From Zygnema cylindricum (Eukaryota > Streptophyta > Zygnematophyceae > Zygnematales > Zygnemataceae): a stretch of 64,000 bases of DNA. Made by a program: the position numbers and the translations under genes. Each line of letters starts with the position of its first letter. Position 1 is the first letter of the stretch. The notes under the pieces are model-generated. The model saw only the letters and a program-made list of their open reading frames with translations. It was not told the DNA's origin and made no database searches. Below are positions 34,800 through 44,396 of the stretch, in pieces. Location of the stretch: assembly GCA_037447655.1 (NCBI GenBank), contig JBBHKE010000043.1, forward strand, positions 1 to 64,000, given 5' to 3'.

Positions 34800-35027
34800 T
34801 TAGCCTGCGGAGGAGCTGGTCAAAACCGTCGGTAGCTCACGAGAGCCATGGCAAAACCAATGGCCGGCTGGCACAGCTGTCAATGGAGGAACTAAACACT
34901 CCATGTGGAACCCTTGGTTACAATGGTCGCACAAGAGCATGGAAGTCTCGCCGTGTGCTCGTTTGCAAATGGTACATTTCATCACCTCTGTGATTGGCAT
35001 CCTCATCGGATCTATATCTTGTGACAA
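34800..35027 (-). pseudogene. C-terminal PHD finger of gypsy integrase
   Basis: The translated segment reads CTICKRAHGETSMLLCDHC, then NQGFHMECLVPPL, then a WFC. This gives the Cys4-His-Cys pattern of a PHD finger (C-x2-C-x8-9-C-x2-C-x4-H-x2-C...W-x-C), with the LLCDxC...FHxxCL core. PHD fingers read histone tails. In this position, where chromoviruses carry a chromodomain, it could guide integration to particular chromatin. The frame ends at TAG/TAA-rich sequence just before the purine tract. The last zinc ligand pair is partly altered (WFCHGSRE), so folding is uncertain. Confidence 0.75.
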
Positions 35028-35066
35028 ATCCGATAAGTAACAAGGTGCACACTTCTTCGAATGCTC

Positions 35067-36437
35067 TCAAATTATCCTTGTATCCGCACCCTGCAAACCC
35101 AACATCCCATTAGCATCCATTTCCACCACACGAAGAATGTGTGGTGAAACATGCGTGTCCAAAGTGTCGAAAGATTGTTGTCGAAGGTACACGTAATCTC
35201 CGACTTGGTAAGATTTTTGTTGAGGCTTGTAACTACCACTTTGCGTGGTGGCAAAGCGCAAAGTATCCCGATGTTGGGAAATCTGCAAATTATCAAAAGC
35301 CATGGGCATCTCACGAGAAAAAAGCAAACCAGGGCGAGTTAGTTCTTCCAAAAATATGGTGTCAGACATTAGAGGCAAAGGTAAACTTGCTGATTTCTAA
35401 ATATTCCGACCGAGCAAGGGTGCTCGACCGAAGAGAATATAGTAGGGGCTGAAATTAGCCAAGCTAGCCTGTACGGACATCCGGTACCCCATGGTGATAT
35501 AGCCCAAGGATTTGTCCCAGACAGAGATGTGTTTCTCCAAACAATGCTTTTGGAGAGAGCGCTTGAAAGTTTGGACAGCTCGTTCCGCCAAGCCATCGGC
35601 TTGTGGGTGATCACGACTTGTCCGACGATGATCAATTAAATCTTCATCCAACATCTCTTGAAATTCACCGCGTAACTCCGTACCCTAGTCCGTGAGAACC
35701 TCCGCAGGAGCTCTATAACGCATAAGAACGTGCTCTTTAAAAGCAGCGGTGATCAATTTAGCACTCTTGTGGGGAAGAGCGACCACCTCTACCCACTTGC
35801 TAAAATTTTCAATCATTATCATGATGTATTGTTTCCCCTTTCGAGATAAAGGAAATGGTCCGGCAAGATCCACGGACCAGCGATAAAACAATCCTCTGAT
35901 AGGCAATGGCTGTAGAGACACCTGCCGATTAGAGAAAGAGGTACGTAGCCGGTCGCATGTGGCGCATTTATGGAGAATGGCTGCCACATCCGCTTGCATT
36001 TTGGACCACCAACAGCGTGCCTTTACAAGGCTCAAAGTACGCTTGGTCCCATAATGGCCAAGCTCGGTATGTATCTGCTCAATCAAAGACAAATGCTCGG
36101 TTGGCCAGGGAACATGCAGATGACTGCTGTCCGCCAGCAATCGAACTAAAGATCCGCCGAGCCATAGATAATTTTTGGCTCGTTTCTTTACTCTGTCTTC
36201 CTCCTCGACGGTAATACCGGGCTGAAAGGTTTGAGAGGAGAGGAAGAGGATTAATGGGTCGTCACGCCACGGATCTGTGGTCGGGCGAGGGTGAGGAATA
36301 GAAGAGAGACTGTAAGTGATATAGGAACCAACCGACATGGCCGGTACCTCGTCCTCGTCGAAATCTTGCCGGACACCGTTATCGGTGGTCCGGGATAGTG
36401 GATTCTGAGAAATCCCGTCGGCGTTTAAGCTTAACAA
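35067..36437 (-). pseudogene. Gypsy integrase
   Basis: An N-terminal HHCC zinc domain is seen (IHTELGHYGTKRTL..., CATCDRLR). It is followed by the catalytic core with VDLAGPFPLSRKGKQYIM (first Asp) and a VLTD segment near 35,690 (second Asp). After a frame break comes HPQADGLAERAVQTFKRSLQ (Glu). A GDYVYLRQQ...SPHILRVVEMDANG segment (35,067-35,378) corresponds to the GPY/F-type C-terminal region. Frame breaks fall near 35,650 and 35,400. The order places it between RNase H and the PHD finger, as in Ty3/gypsy elements. Confidence 0.85.
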
Positions 36438-36619
36438 ACCGGGCCAATAGATGATATCAACGTCCTACTCTTGTAAAATTAAAGCTCATCGGGCAAACTT
36501 CCCTGAAAGCTTATGGTTGGTCATCAACAAATGAAGGGGTTGATGGTCAGTTAGGACATGAATGGCTTGCCGTAAAGATAATGTCGAAAATGAACAATAC
36601 CCCATACCGCAGCAAGACA

Positions 36620-36865
36620 TTAACCCTCGTAACTACTGTAATTAGATTCAGCTGGGTTATTGCTCCGGCTGGCGTATGCCACTACGTATTCCTCTCCATT
36701 TAACTCTCTTTGCGTTAAAATAACCGCAATGCCTGGCTTCGCGAAATCGGTTTGTAGGCAAAAAGGAAACTTGTGGTTAGGAGGTCGAAGAATGGGAGCG
36801 CTAGAATGGGTGGTTTTCAGTTTTTGAAACGCTTCTACTTGGGCGCGTCCCCAAACAAAAGGCAC
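36620..36865 (-). pseudogene. Gypsy RNase H fragment
   Basis: The segment FCLQTDFAKPGIAVILTQRE...EEYVVAYASRSNNPAESNYSS is split in this entry only for description. It follows the RT connection region, with Asp of the LQTD motif and the ASR..N.AE.NYS block typical of Ty3/gypsy RNase H. The frame is closed by a stop near 36,617. Confidence 0.85.
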
Positions 36866-36871
36866 TTCTTT

Positions 36872-37601
36872 CTAGAGAAGGTCATTGAGGGGAGAAGCCA
36901 TCGTACTAAATTTCAATACAAAACGACAGTAATAATTGGCTAGTTCGAGAAAAGCCCTCAGACTAGTGAGATCTGTAGGGGCCGGCAGTTTAGTGATAGC
37001 CTCTACCTTAGCTTCCAAGGGAGTGATGCCCTCAGCTGAAATAAAATCGGCGAGAAAAGGCACTCCCTCTGCACCGAAAGTACACTTGGCTGGGCGACAC
37101 TTCAACCCGACTTTCTTTAACTCGGTGAGAACCCACTCAATATGGTGGGCGTGCTCCTCAACCGTGGCGGAATTGATTATCAAGTCATCGATGTAGCACC
37201 GAGCAAATTTACATCCACCCAGCACTGAATCCATGACTTTTTGAAGCACGGCGGGTACGTTCTTAAGACCGAAAGGCATGACTGCCCATTCCCACCGAAC
37301 ATCACTGCCCAAAAATGCAATTTTATGTCGATCTCTTTCCTCGATTTCAATCTGGTTAAACCTTTGACGCAAGTCAAGAATGCTAAAGAACTTTGCGATA
37401 CCTACATGGTCAAATATTTCCTCTGCTAGAGGCATAAGTTGGCGGTCTTGAACGGTCAGGGCATTGAGCTCTCTGTAGTCCCCACACATTCTTCGCTTAG
37501 TGAAATTTCCGTCAGAATATTTCTTCATAAGCATGACTGTGGGGGAGGCAAAGGTGGAATCTGACCGATAGATTAGACCGGCTTCTTCAAATTTTGCGCA
37601 T
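36872..37601 (-). pseudogene. Gypsy reverse transcriptase, 3' part
   Basis: Motifs in order: NFTKRRMCGDYRELNALTVQ (domain 1-2), FFSILDLRQRFNQIEIEE (catalytic region, here DLRQRF where DLRSGF is usual), VMPFGLKNVPAVLQKVM, CYIDDLIIN (the YxDD box) and the TSLRAFLELANYYCRF thumb region. Upstream at 37,601 it is cut by the copia element; the missing N-terminal part is at 44,069-44,348. Confidence 0.9.
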
Positions 37602-38659
37602 TGAAACTCTATAAGTCCTCAGAGTGGACAGATTCTAAGAAGCCTCTTGGATAACCCTGACCCCTTTGTGTTTCAACAAGAACAACTGCCACCCTGGCAG
37701 AAAATAACTCTGACCACCTTCACCCGTCTAAAGGCAAGACTCCCCTGAGTCGATAGCAAAAAGAATCTCTTAATTTTCTCCAATGAGCAGTAAGTTATAG
37801 AGGGTCAAAGTTGACCTTTTGTATAGAAGCTCTCTGGGAGAGAGGATCGTATCTCCTAATTTTTCTAAGTCCTATCTCTCTCACAGACCCTATCTACTGA
37901 TGTATGGAGCCAATCATATTCCACTTTCGTACACAAAAGTACAGTTGCCGGTGTACTTTTTGTATGGACATTGTACGACATGGCCTAAATATCGACACAT
38001 GTCATATCCGGATTTGGTGCCATAATCTCCGGAGATACCACGATCCAATGTAATTTCGCCACGTGTCATCCGATGTGGCGATGACCACAAACCGCCGAAA
38101 TTCTTTTCCGCGATCTCGGCGTTCATTTCGGCCGTCCGATTAAATTTACATTTAATCGTAGCTGTAATAAATACCTGCGCGGTATTCGTTTCGATAAAGA
38201 ATTAAATGCGCGGTATTCGTTTCTAATCCATACTGTAATCCGTACTTTTACATTAATGGATCTATGTCTCCCGCAAACAGTTTCAGTTAAATGAATAATC
38301 CTACGTGTTAGTGTTTAACTAAATATCAAACCCTATAATACGTAACACTAGGTCTACACTTAATGGATAAGGTTACCGGCTACTGGCAGCTTACCGTCCG
38401 GCAGGTACCAAAATCAAATCCTGGAGGCGTCACGTAATATTTTAGTAAATAAACCCCTAATGGTAAATAAACTGATATTTATATCCTGTAAACCTCTGGA
38501 TAGCCTAGGTAGCCATGGCTCTAGCTTCCTCTCCAATTTCTCAGTGACTGCGACAAGTTTGAGAGTTGGAGAGAGAAGTTAGAGGTAGATTGCCTCGGCT
38601 TCTTTCTATATTTCTATTTAGACCTAGAAAATACTTTAAAAGGACCATTAATTTCTACA
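37602..38659 (-). repeat. 3' LTR of copia element 2
   Basis: The plus strand begins TGAAACTCTATAAGTCC and ends GGACCATTAATTTCTACA. The 5' copy differs by a ~10-bp insertion near its inner edge. It contains a tRNA-like segment at 38,361-38,434. Confidence 0.9.
38361..38434 (+). other. tRNA-like segment inside copia LTR 2 (3' copy)
   Basis: TAATGGATAAGGTTACCGG resembles an A box and AAAATCAAATCCTGG a weak B box about 50 bp further on. Its homologue at 43,776-43,853 is better preserved. Confidence 0.45.
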
Positions 38660-38672
38660 CTCCCCTTATTTT

Positions 38673-39632
38673 CTAGTCAATCTTTAATTTCAGACCACAC
38701 TTCTCCCTACAGAAAATTAGCTTAGGGGAAGGCACAGGTTTAGTCATCATATCTGCTACCATCTCACTATCTGGTCGATACTCTAAAGTGATTATTTTGT
38801 TTTCTACTTTCTCTCTAACAAAACTGAGTCTAATGTCCATGTGTTTGAATTTAAAATGATGTTTAGGATTGGGAGAAATAGCGATTGCTGCCTGATTATC
38901 ACAAAAAAAATTCTGCACACCACTCTTAAGGTGACCAAGCTCACTAAGCAAAGACTTGACCCACATCAATTCTTTTACAGCAGAGCAAGAGGCTATATAC
39001 TCAGCCTCCATGGTGGACTGAGCAATAACTTTTTGTTGTTTGCTACTCCAACAGCAAGCCCCATCACCCACATATAATACATATCCAGAAGTGCATCTCC
39101 TCATCGGAGCATAACCATAACTGGCATCACTCCAAGTAGTGATGTCAGTATTCTCCCCACCCAAATGCAACCATAGATCCCTAGTTCCTATCAAGTATCT
39201 AAGGACTCTCTTAGCTGCCTCCCAATCCCTTTTAGTGGGAGCATTTAGACTTCTACTCAGCACTCCTACAGCTGCAGCTAAATCCGGCCGGGTACAATTC
39301 ATAAAATAGATTAGACTTCCCACTACTTGCTTGTAAAGAATAGTCTGCATGAACTTCTGTTCTTCAGGAGATAATTCCTCGTCCAAGACTATGACTCCTT
39401 CTTCCTCACTCCCCTCACTTCCCTTCTTCAACTCCATTGGAGTTGTAGAACTATTAGATTTATCCATTTGAAATTTTTCAAGCTTGTTCCCTATTGCTTC
39501 CTTTTGGGTCAATCTTATAATATTTGTTTTGCGGTCTCTCTCTACTTGAATTCCCAAAATATATTTTGCTTCCCCCATATCCTTCATTTCAAATCTCCCC
39601 TTAAGATCGGTTTTCAGTTTATTAATTTTTTA
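38673..39632 (-). pseudogene. Copia 2 RT C-terminus and RNase H
   Basis: A 304-codon block starting MKDMGEAKYILGIQVERD, the usual sequence after the copia RT YVDD motif. It runs through a PDLAAAVGVLSR region, then WSDASYGYAPMRRCTSGYV and STMEAEYIASCSAVKELMWV (RNase H catalytic region), and VRDKVENK/ADMMTKPVPSPKL-type ends. It is in the same frame as the upstream RT, separated by a single in-frame stop at about 39,630. Confidence 0.9.
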
Positions 39633-40331
39633 CATTGATTTACTTAAAACAAGCAAATCATCAACATAAATTGCAATAAATATAAAACCTTCCTCATCTT
39701 CGAAAACATAGATTGAGTGATCTGAGCTGATCCGGATATATCCCAGACCGGTAAGAAACTCATCAAGCTTCTTATTCCACTGTCGAGGCGCCTGTTTCAA
39801 ACCATAAAGAGATTTAATCAGCCGGCATACCTTACTCTCCTCTCCTTCCTCCACAAACCCTTCGGGCTGTCGCATGAAGATCTCCTCTTCCAATTCTCTA
39901 TGCAAAAAGGTTGTCTTGATGTCCCTCTGGTGCACTTCCATATCTTCCGCTGCTGCCAGGCTGAGAAGTATGCGGACGGAGGGAAATCTGACCACCGGGG
40001 CAAAGGTTTCCTCGTAGTCAATTCCCACCTTTAGTGTAAATCCCTTTGCCACTAATCTAGTTTTATAGCGCTCAATTGTGTTATTTGGGTTTTGTTTTAA
40101 TTTGAAAACCAACTTAGAACCGATTGGTTTTCGGTTAGGTGGACAATCCACCAGCACCCAAGTATCGGCTGCCATAATTGAGGCCATCTCCTCATTGATG
40201 GCTCTCTTCCACCGGTTTCTTTCTGGACAAGTCATCGACTCTCCATAAGTTTGAGGTTCATCTTGATGAGATAGTTTAGTTACCTTGTTATTAACCTTTT
40301 TTTCTTGCAGTCTTTTGCTACTTCTCCTTCA
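39630..40331 (-). pseudogene. Copia 2 reverse transcriptase
   Basis: The blocks ERYKTRLVAKGFTLKVGIDY, APVVRFPSVRILLSLAAAED, HQRDIKTTFLHRELEEEIFM, CRLIKSLYGLKQAPRQW and AIYVDDLLVLSKSM define a Ty1/copia RT. Aspartate in DIKTTF and the DD of YVDD are kept. One TAA ends the block. Confidence 0.9.
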
Positions 40332-41732
40332 CCCCTCAAAATCTGAGGCCGGAATAGATGGTTCTCGTGGATTCTCTCGAACAAACGCGGCTTCTCCCCT
40401 ATCCCTTGATTCCGAATCAATTTCTACCTCGTCTTTCGTTTCGGGAAGAGTTGTCACTGGAGTTTCCACAGCCGAGTCCTTTTTGGTCTGATTTGTACCT
40501 ACAAGAATGTCATCTTCTCTAAAACCTGGATAGTTAGGAAGCTCAAAGTCATCGGAATTTTCTGACTCAAATCTGAACTTTACTGACTTTGTATACTTGA
40601 AGGGATCCACAAACTTTCCTTCATCCATAACTACTAGATGCTTTACTAAGATTATATCTTTCCTTTTTAGATCGTAAACTCTATATCCTTTAACATCCTC
40701 ATCATATCCTAATAAGTATCCCGGTTTTCCTTTAGGATCTAGCTTCCAATTGGACCGATTAGTATCTAGACTGAAAACTTGACTGCCGAAAACCTTTATG
40801 TGAGATATGCATGGTTTCCGGCCTGTCCATCTCTCATAAGGTGTTTGATCTTTTATAGCTGAAGTAAGAACTCTATTTTTGAGGTAATTAGCACAGTTCA
40901 TTGCTTCTGCCTAAAACCTTTTTCCTATCTTTTTATCTGACAACATACTACTATCACTTAGTGTCTTATTTAACCTTTCAGCTACCCCATTCTGTTCCGG
41001 GTTTTCTGGGACTGTCTTTTGGTGTTGGACTCCATCTTCCCTCAAAAAATCCTCAAACTGGTTAGAAGTATACTTCCCACCATTGTCACTCCTTACTCTC
41101 TTGATTGGAGCTTCATGGAGTTTTTCACTCCATGCTTTATATTGTCTAAAGCAATCCTGAGCTTCTGACTTATTTTTCAAAAATTACACCCGGGAATACC
41201 GAGACCAATCATCAGTGATAGTCATTATAAATCTCTTCCCCCCCGGTGAGGGCACTTTAGCCGGTCCCCAAATATCTGTGTGTACTAGATCTAGAATTTT
41301 TTCTCCCTTATTGGTGGTTGTTTTAGGAAAGGGTAATCTGTGTGTTTTACCTTGAGCGCATCCACTACAATCACTTATGTTATCACTCTCACTGAACTTA
41401 ATCCCTTCCACCACTCCCGTTTTTTCCATCTCTCTTAACTTATCTAGATTCACATGCCCAAGCCTCTTATGCCACATCATAATATCATGAACAACAGCAT
41501 AAATAAGTTTCTTCATTTCATTACTTAAAACCAGCCTAAACATCCCATGGCTACCTTTCTCAGCAATGAAAAAGACATCCTCCTCAAAACTAGCAGTAAA
41601 GACTCCTTCGCTAGTGCTAGTAAAAAAACCCTTATCATCTAATACAGATGTAGAGATGAGGTTTTTGTTCAGCTCCAAAATAAATAATACATCGGAGAAT
41701 GTTATTATGGATGTCTTTCCTTCTACTAACAC
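40329..41732 (-). pseudogene. Copia 2 integrase
   Basis: The zinc domain reads HKRLGHVNLDKLREMEKTG...CSGCAQGK. The core reads VHTDIWGPAKVPSPGG (first Asp), RSDNGGKYTSNQFEDF (second Asp) and NPEQNGVAERLNKTL (Glu). A C-terminal region (40,329-40,901) leads into RT. Stops at about 41,184 and 40,908 interrupt an otherwise continuous frame. Confidence 0.9.
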
Positions 41733-41967
41733 TTTTAGATCTACCGATCCTACAAGAGTAGTGGTGACTATCCTCCCATCCCCGTACTCTACTCTACGGT
41801 GGGAATCTTTCTTATCTTAGTGAACAGGTGCCTATCCTTACACATGTGCATGGAGGCGACTGAATCTACAATCCAACCTGCTTCACCTTTCAATCCACCG
41901 TAAGCTCATTTCTGCCTTCGTGGAATTTCGACCTCATTTTTCGCCTCCAACTCCTCAAACTCCTCAT

Positions 41968-43008
41968 CTAAAAGGAGCGCATCGTCCTCGCCCTCGGATT
42001 CGCCTCATGTACCTGTGTCACAAGGGCCTTTTTCTTTCCTCTCTGGGTACCACCGGTCTGCCCCTCCTTTAACCGAAGCTTGGTTAGTTTAGTGCACTCT
42101 GCCATATAGTGCCCAGGTTTCTTACAAAAATGACATAAACCTTTGGGAGCCCTTGGTCCGAACTCGTCGGTCTGGTTTTTCTGCTCCCTCACCCCATAGT
42201 TTCCGACCGGTTTCCGGGAATCCTTGTTTCTCCCATTAGTCGCGGTTGCCAAGGCTTGTCCACTCTTTCCTCCCCTTTGGATCTCAATCGTATTCCCCCG
42301 AACGAGAATCATCCCTACCACTGAGTTCCATATCCATCTTGAGTCCGGCAAGTCCAGCACACGGTTGACTATGTTCTCGAACTCATCGGGTAACTTCATC
42401 AGTAAACAGTTAACCTTTTCTTTTTCAGTAAAATTTTTTCCCGCACTCTCTAGCTCCATGAAGAGTGTAGTAAGCTTATTGTAAAAATCCAACATTTTCC
42501 CCCCTTTGTATACATACTCCTTAACTTTCTGATCAGCCAACTGTTGTTGCTGAATCGTACCAATTCGGTACATCTCTATGAGAGCGATCCAAAGGTCGGA
42601 TGCCTTTTCTACCTGCAAATGAGGACATGCAAGTCCTTGAGTGAGATGGCGTAGGATGAAGTGTTTTGTCGCCATATTGTTGAAGTCCCAGGTTTCAGTA
42701 TCATTCTCCTCGTTCCTCGGAATAGGTGACATGAATGCGGAACCAGTTGCTATTGGTGTGGTCGTCTCCTTCTCCTTTCCTTTGTCCACCACCTCTCCTT
42801 CCTTTGTTTCCTCTGTTGAAGGTGGATCCTCTTTCCTGGTGAATCTGCTTCCTCCAAACCCTGGACGGATTCGAAGACTTGATAGACGCCCAAACCTTCC
42901 ACTCACTATCCCCCAAAACCTTTTTTCGCATAGAGCTCCAATCATCATACTTTCCCAGTATATGAAGCCAGTTCCATTAAAGATTGGTACCTTAGAGGGT
43001 GGGCCCAT
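41968..43008 (-). CDS. Copia 2 gag-like protein
   Basis: A 346-codon open frame starting MGPPSKVPIFNGTGFIYWE, the classical start of plant-type copia Gag, with the LTR edge only 4 bases upstream of the ATG. Residues about 130-240 form the UBN2-like Gag region (WIALIEMYRIGTIQQQQLAD, LLMKLPDEFENIVNRVLDLP). A CCHC zinc knuckle CHFCKKPGHYMAEC binds RNA near residue 300. It is the longest intact frame of the element. It ends at 41,968 in a frame different from pol, so a frameshift separates it from the protease region. The start codon overlaps the proposed primer-binding site. Confidence 0.8.
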   Translation of the reverse strand: MGPPSKVPIFNGTGFIYWESMMIGALCEKRFWGIVSGRFGRLSSLRIRPGFGGSRFTRKEDPPSTEETKEGEVVDKGKEKETTTPIATGSAFMSPIPRNEENDTETWDFNNMATKHFILRHLTQGLACPHLQVEKASDLWIALIEMYRIGTIQQQQLADQKVKEYVYKGGKMLDFYNKLTTLFMELESAGKNFTEKEKVNCLLMKLPDEFENIVNRVLDLPDSRWIWNSVVGMILVRGNTIEIQRGGKSGQALATATNGRNKDSRKPVGNYGVREQKNQTDEFGPRAPKGLCHFCKKPGHYMAECTKLTKLRLKEGQTGGTQRGKKKALVTQVHEANPRARTMRSF

Positions 43009-43012
43009 AACT
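42996..43012 (-). other. Primer-binding site candidate (half-tRNA-iMet type)
   Basis: Immediately inside the 5' LTR the minus strand reads AGTTATGGGCCCACCC. GTTATGGGCCCA is complementary to the anticodon arm of eukaryotic initiator tRNA-Met, as used by Drosophila copia and similar elements. The ATG within it starts gag. Equivalent positions in elements 1 and 3 read GTTATGTGCCCA and GTGATGCGCCCA. Confidence 0.65.
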
Positions 43013-44068
43013 TAAAACTCTGAGACCTCCATAAGTCCTCAGAGTGGACAACTTCCAAGAAGCCTGTAGGATAACCCTTACCCCTTTTTGTTTCAACAAG
43101 AACAACTGCCACCCTGGCAGAAAATAACTCTGACCACCTTCACCCCTGTAAAGGCAAGACTCCCCTGAGTCGATAGCAAAAAGAATCTCTGAATTTGCTC
43201 CCCTGAGCAGTAAGTTATGGAGGGTCAAAGTTGACCTTTTGTACAGAAGCTCTCTGGGAGAGAGGATCCTATCTCCTAATTTTTCTAAGTCCTATCTCTC
43301 TCACAGACCCTATCTACTGATGTATGGAGCCAATCATATTCCACTTTCGTACACAAAAGTACAGTTGCCGGTGTACTTTTTGTATGGACATTGTACGACA
43401 TGGCCTAAATATCGACACATGTCATATCCGGATTTGGTGCCATAATCTCCGGAGATACCACGATCCAATGTAATTTCGCCACGTGTCATCCGATGTGGCG
43501 ATGACCACAAACCACCGAAATTCTCTTCCGCGATCTCGGTGTTCATTCCGTCCGTCCGATAAAATTTACATTTAATCGTAGCCGTAATAAATACCTGCGC
43601 GGTATTTGTTTCGCTAAAGAAACAAATGCGCGGTATTCATTTCTTTATCCGTACCACAATTAGTACTTTACATTACTGATTCTATGTATCCTGTAAATAG
43701 TATCAGTTAAATGAATTATCCTACTTGTTAAAGTATAACTAATTATCAAACCATATAGTACGTAACACTAGCGAAAGACTTAACGGTTAAGGCTACCGGC
43801 TACCGGCAGCTTGCTGTCTTGCAGGTAACAGGATCAAATCCTTTTGCCGGCACATATCTTTTTAGGAAATAAACCCCTAATTAATAAATATTTCCCATAA
43901 ACCTCTGGATAGCCTAGGTAGCCATGGCTCTAGCTCCCTGTCCGAACTCTCAGTGACTACGACAAGTTTGAGAGTTGAAGAGAGAAGTTAGAAGTAGATT
44001 ACCTCGGCTTCTTTATATATTTCTATTTAGACCTAGAAAATACTTTAAACGGACCATTAAGTTCTACA
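43013..44068 (-). repeat. 5' LTR of copia element 2
   Basis: It runs from TAAAACTCT (mutated from TGAAACTCT) to GTTCTACA, followed by target duplication CGCAT. A tRNA-like segment lies at 43,776-43,853. Confidence 0.9.
43776..43853 (+). other. tRNA-like segment inside copia LTR 2 (5' copy)
   Basis: TAACGGTTAAGGCTACCGG (A-box-like) is followed about 45 bp later by AGGATCAAATCCT (B-box-like, T-loop-like stem and loop). Orientation is opposite to retroelement transcription. Confidence 0.55.
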
Positions 44069-44348
44069 CGCATTTTTTGTCCACCATCTCCCATTCCATT
44101 TCAGAGAGACGGTGTTTTAGCTTAAAGATAGGTCGATCATCTTCAAGGTCGATTGACATTTTGTTAGTAGAATGACGTCCAAGGTCATTCATGGAGAAAG
44201 CAAACGCATCTATATGACGGGTCACTGTGTCACTTGATAGTCCTGTTCCGCCTTTGTGAGACTGGAATCGAACTTCCACTGGGGTGTCTCGGGACTCTTG
44301 AATGGAAAGCTTCCATGGCCTGAGCAAATGCAATTTGCTCATCGGCAA
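44069..44348 (-). pseudogene. Gypsy reverse transcriptase, N-terminal part
   Basis: MSIDLEDDRPIFKLKHRLSE followed by MEWEMVDKKC is the region that precedes RT domain 1 in Ty3/gypsy elements. It is separated from the rest of RT only by the copia insertion, with CGCAT on both sides. Confidence 0.9.
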
Positions 44349-44396
44349 TGAGTGAGTGGCCTAACTCGTATTTTACCGGAGTGTGCTGCAAGCAGT

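Larger units (their letters stand above)
37602..44068 (-). mobile_element. Ty1/copia element 2, complete, nested in gypsy RT
   Basis: LTRs lie at 37,602-38,659 and 43,013-44,068 (about 1.06 kb). The 5-bp target duplication CGCAT is at 37,597-37,601 and 44,069-44,073. It sits in the reverse transcriptase reading frame of the gypsy composite. LTR identity is high in the outer halves and lower (roughly 88-90%) around 38,130-38,480, so the insertion is not very recent. Gag is in one frame and almost all of pol in another, with a few in-frame stops. Confidence 0.95.
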
